64,000 bases of DNA, taken from NCBI RefSeq assembly GCF_014898055.3, contig NW_023603184.1:149734149-149798148 (forward strand), in the 5' to 3' direction. The notes beneath the pieces were generated by a model that did not search any database, was not told the DNA's origin, and was given only the letters and a program-made list of their open reading frames with translations. Within the stretch, counting starts at the first letter, position 1. The number at the start of each line of letters is the position of its first letter. Both the position numbers and the translations under genes were made by a program. Origin of the DNA: Talpa occidentalis. Taxonomy: Eukaryota; Chordata; Mammalia; Eulipotyphla; Talpidae. Shown piece by piece: positions 48,101-60,100 of this stretch.

Positions 48101-51100
48101 ACGAACTGAGCACGTACCTGAAGCTTCTGCCAAGTGTGAGGAACTTGTTAAAGACCTCAGACTTTCCAGCGAAACCTCAAAGACCATGTCTCAAGACTCA
48201 GGATTTGCCACGGACCTCGGGCAAAGTCAAAATCGACTCCCACTAACAAAATGGAAAGCCAGACCTCCGCAGTTCAAGCTGATCAACCAGTCACCGAGCT
48301 GTCTTTAGAACAAAGCCCAGCATGCTTCAGCGTGTCGTGGCACATGGCCTGCAACGTGTAGCGTACGGTAACAATTATCAATCATGTAAGAAACAGAAAC
48401 GTGTGACACATACTCAAGGAAAGTCCCAAAATGACCCCGCATTGGAAGTAGCACATAAGAACTATAAAGCACTACAACGATTCAGTTCAAGACTTAAAGG
48501 AAAAAATAGTCGTATTAAATGAGCAGATGGAGAACTGCAGCAGAGAATGAAAGTCTATAAAAATAAATTTAAATTCTAGCACTGAAAAGCCACCAAACTA
48601 TCAGGAATACGACAAGAAATCTGCCAGGTGGGTTTATTAGCATATTGGAGATGGTAGAAGAATGTAGGTAAACTTCCATCAGATTAATAGAAATTATCAA
48701 ACAATTTCTGGAAATTAATAGACTCTCAGTTCCTACAAAACAATATCAAATAGTCAAATATTTATATAATTGGAGCTTTAGGAGGAGAGAAGAAAAACGG
48801 TGGCAGAAAATATACATGAGGAAGCAATGATCCAATTTCCCAAATTTGAAACATTTAAATATTCAGTGAGTCTAGTGACCCCCAAGTGGTTAATACAAAG
48901 GATTACAACACTTAGGTAGATCACAGTCAAACCGATAAAACCAAAACCCCAAATCCAGAGAAAATCTCAGACCCACATAACGACACGTTCCACAAAGGAG
49001 ATGGGTCAAGCTATCCACGACGTCATTAGAAACACCGGCGGCCGACGATGGATGCCATCTTTAAAGCGCTGACAGAAAAGTACGCCAGTCCAGAACTCTG
49101 TATCCAGCCCAAATAGTCATCAGCCGCAGAGGCACTGTGAAGGCATTTAAAAATAACTGACACGAGCACTAGGGCCATTGGCTGCAGTGGACCTGCACGA
49201 GGGAAACGCTGCAGGAAGTTCAGCTGGAAGAAAACGGGTCGCGTAGAAACTGGAAGGGACCAAAGGAACAAAGACTGAAAGTGGCAACTAGGTAGACAAG
49301 AGTAAAATCCTACATGTTCCCTCCTAGTTTCTTTACAAGACGATGACTCCTTACAGCAAACACCAGCGGCGTCTCTAGACGGACAGCGTGGGATGCAGAC
49401 ATGAAGGACAAGGGCGGGAAGCGAGCCCGCCCTCGCAAGGGTGGAAAGGCACAACGTGAGCTCTGCGTGAGAGGGGAGAGGCTGACAGCGGCCATGAGAC
49501 CCGCAGCAACGGCTGAAAGCAAGAGACATTGCTGAAGGGGCACTAGAGGGATTCAGATAAAGTGCTAACAGGTGCCGGGTTAGCCCCAAAGGCAGGACAT
49601 GAGAACCGAGTGAGAACGCTCTCGGCTCGCGGTCCTCGGACGGACGTGCGTGAGTCTGCAGCATCTATTTTCTATCCATGCACGCTGCATCTGTCTGTTT
49701 GCGTGTATCTGCCTGTCTGTCCACCTACCCACCCATCCATCCATTCACCCACCCGCCCACCCATTTACCTGCCAAGCAACCTACCTACTTACCTACCTTG
49801 CTACCACCCATTTACCACCATCACCGCCTGCACCCGCAAAGCAGTCATTGCCTCTGGAGCTGATGCAGCCCTTGGGGGTGCTGGGCTCGCTCGCTCTGGC
49901 ATCAACACGCTGAAGGCTCAGAGCAGCACGAGCCTCTCAGGCCCAGGGCGGGCAGTGTGCGCCTTCAGGGCTCCTTGCCCCTGCCCTCACCAATGCCTCA
50001 GTGGTGGCCGGTTTAGTTTCCTGGGGCCTCCCCTACAGCATCAGAGCATGGGGTGGGGGGACATGCACTCGGGATGTGCATGTCACTTTGCACCCCGCCA
50101 TGTGAGAAAGATGCCCGACACCAGGGGTCCGAGGGCTCCCAGGGAGGGGAGCAGGCTGAGGATGGAGTCACATACTGGACTTCCAGTGAGGGTACGAGCA
50201 CCTCAGGGAGGGCTTCTTGGCCAAAGGAGGCTGAGCTGGACGGCACAATAAGCTGTTTATGCAGAGGAAGATGGTGTTTCTAATTGTCGGGTGCTCAGCC
50301 AGATGCAATGCTGAAGTAATTTATGGGGGGAGGCGGGGGGGTTGGGGGGGACGCTCATGTCAGCCGAAGGAAATTATTTGCAAGTGACTGTGCTCACGGA
50401 AATTAAGTGCAGGATTTGACCATGTAATTTGAAAGAGGGAGGAGAACCAGGAACCAAGGATGGAATAAATACCTTGAGAACCAAGTGCAGCATCATTCGG
50501 AGGCCGCTCTTGCCGGGGTATTTCCCGGCGACGTTGGCCGCGGACAGGTTGAACAGGTTGGCCCCCGTCTCCGTGCAGATGGCGTGGACCAGCATCTTCT
50601 TCCCCACCCCAGGCGGCCCGGCCAGCAGCAGGGACTGCACGGGAGGGGCCTTCTCCCGCATGGCTGCGGAACCTACAGAGCAGACACAGGCCCTCAGGTC
50701 GCCGAGCAAACACGCAGGCCTTACACGAGCGCGCCTGCAGGCTGGGGCGCACCGCGTGACCCCGGGTTTGCAGGGCTGGGGAGTCTGCCAGCAGCGTTTC
50801 TACCCAGAGGGCGCCTTCCCTCTCAGCTGGCCCCGCAGCGCCGTTAAGCCCTCAGAAGCGAGGTGGTGCGTGGGGCTCCTCGGCTACGTGACGTTTTCTT
50901 CTACTCTCCACCCAAGAATTGCCTCCACACTCATAACTTTAGAGAACGTTCCTGCCATGACCAAGCTCAGGCATTCGGGGGGTTTCTGCCTGTCCCCTGG
51001 AAGCCCGGCAAGGGAGTGTGGGATGGACTGAGAAGAGCTCATGGATGATTCTCGTGTCAGGGGCCCCAAGAGGCAGGCAGCGGCCTGGACCCCTGCCCTG

Positions 51101-54100
51101 GCTTCTAGCTCGACAGCGGGCGGAGGTGACCTGCCGTGGGCGAGAAAGGCCCTCGCGAGCCTGCAGTGGCTCAAGCCCAGGAGCCTCCCTCCCCGGCCGC
51201 CTCTCCTGGGCGCGCAGGCCGCGACGGGCCTGGGTGCCTTCCTCGGCCCGAGTGCCAGCCCGTTGCACAAGGCCCGAAATGACTCTAATTTATGTGCTGG
51301 TTTGTTTCAGGGTTTAATTCTCGGCATCGAGCGTGCTGCGACGGAAGCATCTGCCGCCATGTTCGCTGCCGTGGGTCACTACTGGGCTCGTCCTGACCCG
51401 CTGTGCACAGGTGGGTGTCGCGCTGTTACTGTGCGTGCCTTCTTCCTCGCGTGATTGAGAAGGTCAGGGCCTTCCCCTAACAGCGAGGAACACTCACCAC
51501 ACTCACCACGCCCCACAGAACGCAGCCTGGGACCCCGGCTCTGTGACGTGGGGCTGAGTGGGTGCGTCCACTTGGGTGGCGAGGGGCATGGCGGCGTGGC
51601 GGGGGGGAGGGACGCAGAGGGAGAGCGGTGCCAAGCCTGGGCCCACCGAGTCCCGGGTGCAGGGACCGCTCAGGAGGGCACAGTCTGCCTTCTGGCGGGT
51701 CCCGGCCCAGAGGCGGGAGAGAGCCAGGACTTGCTGTCGCGGGCTGGGGAGGCGCGAGCGCGGACGAGGTCACGGGCCGGGAGGCGGACAGTGCCGGGAC
51801 CGTGAGGGCCACAGAGCTCCGGAGAGTCAGTGAGCTCTAACTTGGGGGGCGGGTGGGGAGGGGGGATGGGCGCTTAGGCTGGGCTGCCAGGGTCTGAGCT
51901 GGCCTCCAGGCAACCAGCAGAATGGGGTCGTGTCGTGAAGGGCGGGGGGCTGGGGGAGGCTTCACGCGAGCCGGGGCGAGCCGGCCGTACTGTGCGCCAG
52001 GGCCGCCTGCTGGGGGAGCGAGCTGCCGGGCGGGCCTTACCTAGTGGCAGGATCCCATACAAGGTGATGAGCTGCCGGATGTCCTGCAGGGAGGGCATGG
52101 GCTCCACGGACACCTGGCGCAGGGTCGTGCCCAGGTAGCAGTACTCGCCTGGGGAGGAGACAGAGCGTCAGCGGAGCGCGTCGGGGCTGCACTTTGGGAA
52201 CGGGCGGGAATGCAGGTGCAACGTCTGTGAGCCAGGGTTGTCTCCTGGTGTCCCTCTGAAGGAGGCCGGGCAGTCCAGCCATGAAAGCACGAAGGTGTGT
52301 GACTGGGTGTGTGACTGTGGGTGTGTGCTGGCTGCAGAGCCAGGCCTTGAGCCGCGGCTGCTGCTGACTTCTGAGCATGAAAAGTACCCCGTGATGACTG
52401 GGTGTGTGACTGGGTGTGTGTGGGTGTGTGACTGGCTGTGTGACTATAGGTGTGTGACTGGGTGTGACTGTGGGTGTGTGACTGGGTGTGTGTGGGTGTG
52501 ACTGGGTGTGACTGTGGGTATGTGACTGGGTGTGTATGGGTGTGACTGGGTGTGTGACTATGGGTGTGACTGGGTGTGTGACTAGGTGTGTGACTGTGGG
52601 GGTGTGACAGGGTGTGTGACTGTGGGTGCAACTGTAGGTGTGTGACTATGGGGGTAACTGTGAGTGTGTGTGGATGTGTGACTGTGGGTGTGTGACTGGG
52701 AGTGTGACTGTGGGTGTGACTGTGGGGGTGTGACGGTATGTGGCTGTAGGTGTGTGACTGCGTGTGTGACTGGGGGTGTGACTGTGGGGGTGTGACAGGG
52801 TGTGTGGCTGTGGGTGCGACTGTAGGTGTGTGATGTGGGGGTGACTGTGGGTGTGTGTGGGTGTGACTGAGTGTGTGACTGTGGGTGTGTGACTGGGTGT
52901 GTGACTGTGGGTGTGACTGTGGGTGTGACTGTAGGTGTGTGACTGGGGGTGTGACTGGGGGCGTGACTATAGGTGTGTGACTGGGGGTATGACTGGGGGT
53001 GTGACTGGGGGTGTGACTGGGGCTGTGACTGTGGGGGTGTGACAGGGTATGCGACTGTGGGTGCGACTGTAGGTGTGTGACTGTGGGGGGGACTGGTGGG
53101 GTGTGCCTGTGTGTGAAGTTCCACCTTGGGGGACCTCCGGGGACGACGTGGACAGAGCAGGTTTGTTTGATTTCTCTCCCCAGAGAGGGCGTGTAACCTT
53201 TGCACCGACTTTATAAACGCGTGATTGAAGGCTGCGCCCGGCATCTGTGCTGGCGCTGGGGACGCGGAACCTGAGGGTGGCATTTGAGAGGAAGGGTCTG
53301 AGTCTAATTTAGCGTAAATAGAAACAGCTCCTGTGGAGGGCAATATCCATCTCCATTTTATCATTTTTAAAGGATCACCAAAGGAATAATGCAGAAATAA
53401 ATCTCTACAGGTTTAATTAGAAGGCATCAAAGGGCTTAATTGTGACTCGCCATAAATCTGAAGTGTTATTTTCTAACTAATTTAGATAAGGTCACCACGG
53501 AAATTAGTCTGGCGGCCTCCATTTGTCTGTGGCTGGGCCGTGGCTGGCGCGCCCCGAGCTGTCCCTGCGTCTGAGGAAAACATGCCACGGACGACCCACG
53601 GCGTCGCCATCACCCCTTCCTGCTCTCACCCCCTGGGCGCTGCTCTCGATGTCCCCCGTGCACCCCGGCGCACCCATGAGAAGTTGGAAACGCCGCAAGA
53701 GCAGATGGCGGGGCCGTGCCTCTGTGAACCCCGAGAGCTCCGAGGGGTTCCCGCGGGTGAGCGAGCCGAGCGTGTGCACGTGGGCAGGGCTGGCCTCGGC
53801 TGCAGGGGCCGCCTCGCGCAGGCTCGTGTGGAAAAGCAAAGTCCTTGGCAAGGACGGGGCCGGTGGGCAGGCTGAGCGCCGATGAGGTGTCCACGCGCCC
53901 CGGCGCACCCGCTGATGAGCGGGTAGTGGAGACAAGATGGTTGATCCCCTCCCCGGAGTGGAGAGCGGCGCCGCGGGACAGCCGGAGCCCGGCTGCGAAC
54001 ACGACACGAGAGGAGACACCAAGGACCTGCTCGGCGAGCCCGTCCGGATCCCACATGCACCGCGTTTTCTAGAACCGGACAGGGTTTCTTTGGACAGATG

Positions 54101-57100
54101 GCATCAGGGGACATTCGTGGGTCCGCGGGGCGCAGGGCGAGTAGCCGGGCCGTTTGCGTGGCGAGGAGAGTCCTGAGCGTGAGGGGGCACATCCCCCCCA
54201 CGTCGACGCCTGCACTGAGGACACCAGGCCCCGCCTGCGGGAGAAGGAAGGGCCGCGGGGGCCTGGGAGGCAGAGGCGGGGAGAGGGCCAGGAGGGCAGG
54301 GGACAGGTGTGGCGAGTGTCACGGGCAGCAGGAGCCCTGCAAGTCCTTGCATTGAAACCCTAACCCGGGGATCTCAGCGTGAGATGTTTTGGGGGGAGTC
54401 TGTCAGGATGAGGTCCTCTGGGGGTCCCGAGCCAGGAGGACTGGTGCTGCGGTGGGGAGAAGGGGGAGAAGGTCTGAGGCGGGAGCAGAGATGCCTGGAC
54501 TTGAGGTCAGCGCAGGCCCCGGGAGCCCGAGGGCGGCAGGCATGCAGGTGGGGGGATGGGCGGTGGGGAGCAGAAGGGGTGTGGGGCTGCAGGGAAGCAA
54601 CAGAGACCCCCAGCCCCCCAACCCCTGCCTGCTGACACCTCCACCTGGGCCTCCAGGCCTCAGGAACCCTGGGAAGTCGAGCTTCCGTTGCTGAAGCCCC
54701 CGCCCCCGGTCTGCGGTGCTCCCCAGGGGTCCTGGTAAAAGCACCCGGAGGAGAGTCATGGCCAGGGGGGACTTGGGGTGCAGCGGAAACAGCGCGAGGC
54801 AGAAACCTGAGAATTAAAGACAGAATCAGCCTCCAGCGAGCGTCTGTTTCCCCCCTGCAGCAGCAGGAGGAGAACGCGGAGGGAGCAAGGCCTGAAAATG
54901 ATGGGCTTCTTAAGCTCCGAGGCCTCTGCGTGTGAAAAGGAGAGTCACAGCCTGTAACGGGGGACCCGGGGACCCCTTGGTCTTTCAGACGCTGAACGCC
55001 AAGGAGGAGTCAAGAAACACGAAGCAGCGTGGGCTCGGGCAGGGCGGGAGCATTTCCAAGAGGGGGGCTTGGGCCTGAGCCCGGACTCCCCTCCGGAGCG
55101 GCCGCCCTCTGAGCTCCGCATCTTTGCGACTGGGCAGGAAGGAGGTGCAGGCAGGACCGTGGGCCAGTCCTTCCACTGGGCCCCTGAGCCCACCGCCCGC
55201 CACAGTGAGGCGACGGCCAGTTCCGAGCTGACGTGGCCTCCGGGCTCTGTCCACGAGTCCCCAGCCGTGGGAGGAGGCAGAGCCGTCACTAGGCCGTTGC
55301 TGCGGAAACCGAGGCACAGAAAGATCCCCTGAAGGACCTGCACCCTGGAGGGGGGCAGCCTCCGGAGGAGGAGAGCAGGGACAGCCCCGGTGCCAGGCCT
55401 CGAGCTGCAGGTGTGGTTGTGTGTGTGGTGTGTGTGGTGTGGTTTGTGTGTGTGTGTGTGTGTGTGTGTTGAGAGAGTGGGGAGAGTGAACACCTCAGGC
55501 GTCACGTGGCGACTTCAGGACTGTAGGTTTTCTCTCGGGTCCGTGTCCTTTCCTCCCCACAAAACACCAGTCCCCAGGGCCACAGGGAGGGCCGCGGACC
55601 CGCAGCTTCTCCCAGCTGTACCCCCATCAGACTCACTGCGTCACCGCACCCCCACAGCCACAGGGCTGACCCCCCCGGCCATCTCTTAGGGTCACTGGCC
55701 ATGGCCAGCGCTCTCGGCTGTGCTGACCCTTCCCCGTCTGGGTTTGCCTGGTCCTCATCAGAGGGGCGCGCCCCGCCCCATCAGCAGCTTCACCTGCTCC
55801 AGTCCTGCCGGGCCGCTGGGTGCAGGCCGCTGGGTCCACTGCCTTGGTGGTGGGCGCTTCCGGAAGGCCTCATGGGGACAATGTTCTGGGCTCTTGCACG
55901 CTGACGAATTTTGGTGCTGGATACTTGAAAATAAATTCGGCTGGTACAGCATCTGGGATCTTTCTCTGTTCCCTTCTTAATGTGTATCAGCCTCTAGCCT
56001 GAGAGCAGCCCTGGCTCCATCTGCCTCAGGGGCCCCTCCTTTTGTGATGCTAATTCTTTCCTCATTCTTTACCTTCCATAGTGACTTCACCGAAGCAAGC
56101 GCTGACCTTGAATTTTTCTGCTGCTCAGAGTGCCAGGGGTTAACAGTCTTCTGTTTTTGTTTTTTAAGATTTATTTATTTATTTTTACAAGAACCAGGGT
56201 ACAGGCCAGATGCGCGGGAGGGTGAGAGGATTCACCAGAGCCAGAGCGGGGAGCAGAACAGGCAGAAGGACCGAAGGACACTGCTGAGGGGAGCAGCGGG
56301 CGGCAGGAGAGGTCTGCTGCGCTGTGTGGGTTGCTCCGGCCGGGATTGAACTCCCGCAGTAGTGGCTGGCAGCAGCTTGATAGCGCTGTGTTTAACCCCT
56401 GCGCCAGCAGGGAGGCCCCGGGAGTTAACATTCTTAGAGTTTAGAAGAAAGCTCGGTTCAGGTCAGGGCAGCTTTTCAAATTTCATGGAGCCCTTTTTCT
56501 GTTCTCATGTATGTTAAAGGTGTGATGGTCCTGGCCCCCCTCAATTTTTTCTTCTCTCCCCACCCCTAGCGAAAGGCCTGTCTTGGGGCAAGCGTGGAGG
56601 GCCCCGTTCTCGTGACCCTGTGGTGTCCACAGTCTGGCCCTGTCCTCATCTGCTGTGGGTGGGGCACCCCATCAGTTGAGCTTTTCTGGGGGGGGCAGTG
56701 CTCTGCAGTGCATCCTGGCAGGCATTTTGGGGTTCTTCTGTTCTCCTCCTTGGTGGCCTGTACTTTGGAGTTTAAGGGGAAACCTTGTTCTTTTTGGTGT
56801 ACATGTTTCCTGTGATCTTTGCTCTTGGTATCTGAAAGGCTTGGCGTGGTAAAGAAAAGGAGAGCCAGGCCCGACTTTCTCAAAGGAAGGGAAAATTTAT
56901 TGCACCCCCAGGCGAGCTTCGCGGGGCACCTATTTTTACGTGGCATTTAGGAAGCTCCTCTCTGAAGCTAAGGATCTTAACTGGGGGAAAAAAATGAGAG
57001 AAAAGGTGGAAAAGACCAGGGGAGCGAGCCCTTGGGGTGGTTTGGCTGCTCTCGTTGGGCTGGGTCACTGTCCCCGGGTCGCCCCGGGGGCTGACCCCAC

Positions 57101-60100
57101 TCACCCTGACTGCGGGCATCTTACAGATCCCTGGAAACCAGCGGAGACGTCACGGGAAACATCCAAGGTGGACAAGAGGTTGACAGTGAGGGCCATGTTC
57201 GCTTGATCTTGAGGCCCTGCCAAGGGCTGAGCCCTGGCTGGGACAGGGCTGTGGAGATGCACCAAGCAAACATGATGTGTGGGCGCAGAGGGCACCCGGG
57301 CACAGCCGCCAGGACGGAGAGGGCACTGCCAATTAAGCTGCTGCTCATCTCACCACAGCTGGCAGAACAGGATCAGGGCGTCCAGGACAAGCCCTACTTG
57401 AGCAGGAAACACAAAACAAGTGGGGTCCAGCGGAGTTCCCAGTAAACTCCGGGGCTGTGGGGAACCAGGACGTCTCCTCCCAGCTCTCTGGGAAGGCCTG
57501 GCTCTCCTGCCGAGGGAGCGAGGGAGCCCGCTCTGGCCAGAGCCTTCTGCTCCACGGGCGAAATCGGTCAACGCGGACGGTGAGCGGATGGGAGGGGGCG
57601 GCGATCGCACTTAGCTGGGAAAAGGGGGCCGCGTGCCCCCCCATGCCACAGCAATTTCAAAAGGAAGGAGAGAGGAAACCTCCCTACAGAGGTGGCGAGA
57701 GAGGGAGACAGACAGCCCACCGCACCCCAGCCGTCAGCGCGGGTGCTGGGACCTTTGCACGAAAGACGGTTGGGACAGAAACACCTGAGCCCCAACCCCG
57801 CCCCACCACTGATCCGCCACAAAGGGGGAGCATCTGGGTGACCCCCAGTGATGTGGCCTGGGGGGCTGAGTGCCCCGATGTGAAACATCGAGGCACGGCC
57901 TCTGCATACAGCTTGCCAGAGTTTCACCCGCGTCCAGCCACCAGGACGCCGCCAAGCAAATCCAAATTGAGCCTGGAACACAGCTCAGGCCCCACAGCAG
58001 CGCCGTGCCGCGGGAGACGGGGGGCTGGGAGGGGTGTGGGCGGGGGGACAGACTGTCCAGATCCGGGGCTGAAAAGAGATGCAAACGGACCCCGCGCAGG
58101 ACCCTGGAGGGGGTTTGGGATGGAGAAGGACAGCTACGAGAACGTCGCTGGCCCGCGGGAGGAGCCGGGGAGTGTCTGCTGTGCAGGAGCAGCGTCCGCG
58201 CACGGGACGTTTGGGGGCGGGACAGCCCTCTGTGGGCTCGTGAGAGAACCCGCTTGCTCGCGGGGCTGGTGTGACGGGAGAATGGTGCTGGCACCAGGGC
58301 GGTGGACTATGGGCATCTTAAGCTTTGGGTGTGTTTTCATGTCCTGTTGCCTTTATAGAATAAAGAGAAGACGCTCGCTGAAGACCATGGCCGCACACGC
58401 CCACCTCCTCTCCCTGAGGAGTCCTCCGTGGCCCCTGGATGGACAGTGTGGGGTCCCCGAGCCGCTCCCAGAACCATCCACGTAGACACGAAGCACCGAG
58501 CACCTTCCTTTCCTGCAGGTGGCTGGGGCCAGCGGGAGCGCCCCCCACACCTGGCTGGCAGGTTCGAAACCTGCTTGGACCACATTAGGGGCGGGCGCTG
58601 GAAGCGCCAGCTTGTAGCACCCCCTTACTCAGCTCATCCAACCCAGCCTTCACCCCAGCTGCCATGCCTGGGCAGCCTGTCTCCTTCTGTGGGATGTCAG
58701 CGCAGGGGGCCAGGGACACACAGGGCACTAGCCTGCGACTTACCGATGTAATCAGAGAGGTTGACCTTGGGGTTCTGGATCAGCAGCCCCGCCTCCACCA
58801 GCTCCTTGTACAGAGATTCGATGGTCCTGGGGGGAGAGCAGACCAGGCCCCTGTGAGCACATGGACCCCGCACGGCCCGCCGGTCATCACACGTGGAGGG
58901 CCCCACCCGCCTCATAGCACGCTGTAGGCAAATTCATGGTTTTTTGAAGCATGTCGACAATTTAGGGGTAAGTGAGGCTTTTTAAAAACAATACTTTGAC
59001 TCATTCGTGGGCGCGTCTGCTGTCCCCGTTAGCAAGTGTCATATCTGCGGGCCCCCGAGACCCGCCGTAACGCCTGCGTCTGTCTTCATCGGTCTTCCTG
59101 ACGGCACAAACATGAATTAGCAATTACCCCGTAATAGGAAGGCCCATAATTACACATTCGGTTGGCATCTGCATGCCAAAGCAGACCATTAATCCTTCAT
59201 GAAATTGATGTTTCCTTTTAACCCAACAGCGTAATAGTTTAAAAGAAATTTCCATGAAGAACAAAGGCTTAGACTGGAAACAGTTCAGCGTGAGAGATAA
59301 CCCCCTGCAGCTGTGCATGTGATTCTTCAGGAGGCTGTGACACTTTTGGAGGTGTTCACAGAGGGCTGACAGGCCGCACAGGGCGGTACCCACGCCGGGG
59401 GGCCTGGAGATGGTGCCCCACTTAATGAATGAAACTCCCAGGAAATGAAGTAGGGCTTGGCTAGCCGGAGTTCAGGTGGGAGGCCCAGGGGTCCTCAGCT
59501 GAGCCTTCGGGGGGTGATTCTCCCGGAGCATCGGGCGGGCTTTATGCTCGGGCCCGGCCTTCTCTCTTTAGCCACCGTCAGGACGGCGATGTCGACATGT
59601 GCTTGGCGCTGGGGTGCAGGCGAGTGGGTGTGAGGGGCTGAAGGCCACCGCTTTGACCCCAGCCAAATGCCATTGACCTGGATGTGAGACCAACGACCCT
59701 GGTCTTTGATCGACTGAGTTTTATTCCATCAGGCAGATTTCAACAGCGTGTCTGCTGCGGGGCGGTAGAGCCTGGACGTCATGGAGTTTGGTGGCGCAGG
59801 CTCGATCCGTATCGAGAAGTGACTTGGATGCTTATTTAATCCAGACACATAATGTGTGCACACAGCATTAGTGCAACGCAGAAGATTCTCTAAAATAGTC
59901 AAAGCAAAATCATTTGAGAAGCCTGGAACACAAGCCTGCGTTTGGATCTCCCCAGACCAGCTTTTGCTATGGAATAAAATGCTTTACCTAAGTCATGGCA
60001 GAAATACTGACTTCAGGTTGCTATTCACTTGCTTGGAGAAACAGAAGCCTTTGCCGGTGTCCTGGCTGGCCGCGCTCTTCTGGCGACACCGAGTCTTTAA

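Larger units (their letters stand above)
40164..50472 (-). other. IQCA1: IQCA1 intron (10309 nt)
   Basis: GT-AG with a poly-C tract at the acceptor. It contains AT-rich islands (43810, 46660, 50290), two MIRs, an old L1 remnant (48380-49330) and a tetranucleotide repeat. The rest is GC-rich unique sequence. Confidence 0.85.
52149..58743 (-). other. IQCA1: IQCA1 intron (6595 nt)
   Basis: GT-AG. It contains the minisatellite, the AT-rich island at 53330, a GT microsatellite and a SINE at 56165. A large open frame at 57457-58485 plus is antisense to the gene and has no recognisable family. Confidence 0.85.

Noticed and set aside
48322..48522. 66-codon lysine-rich plus-strand frame
   Set aside because: Lies at the start of the old L1 ORF1-region remnant; a fossil of a retroelement, not a host gene.
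52293..53110. Possible CRISPR-like array
   Set aside because: Units are 12-16 bp, variable, directly adjacent and without unique spacers; eukaryotic intron.
52582..53364. Ser/His/Thr/Pro-repeat protein on the minus strand (SHTPSHT-type)
   Set aside because: Translation of the intronic minisatellite; no coding evidence.
57457..58485. 342-codon plus-strand open frame in an intron
   Set aside because: No family resemblance and no start context; low stop density explains it.
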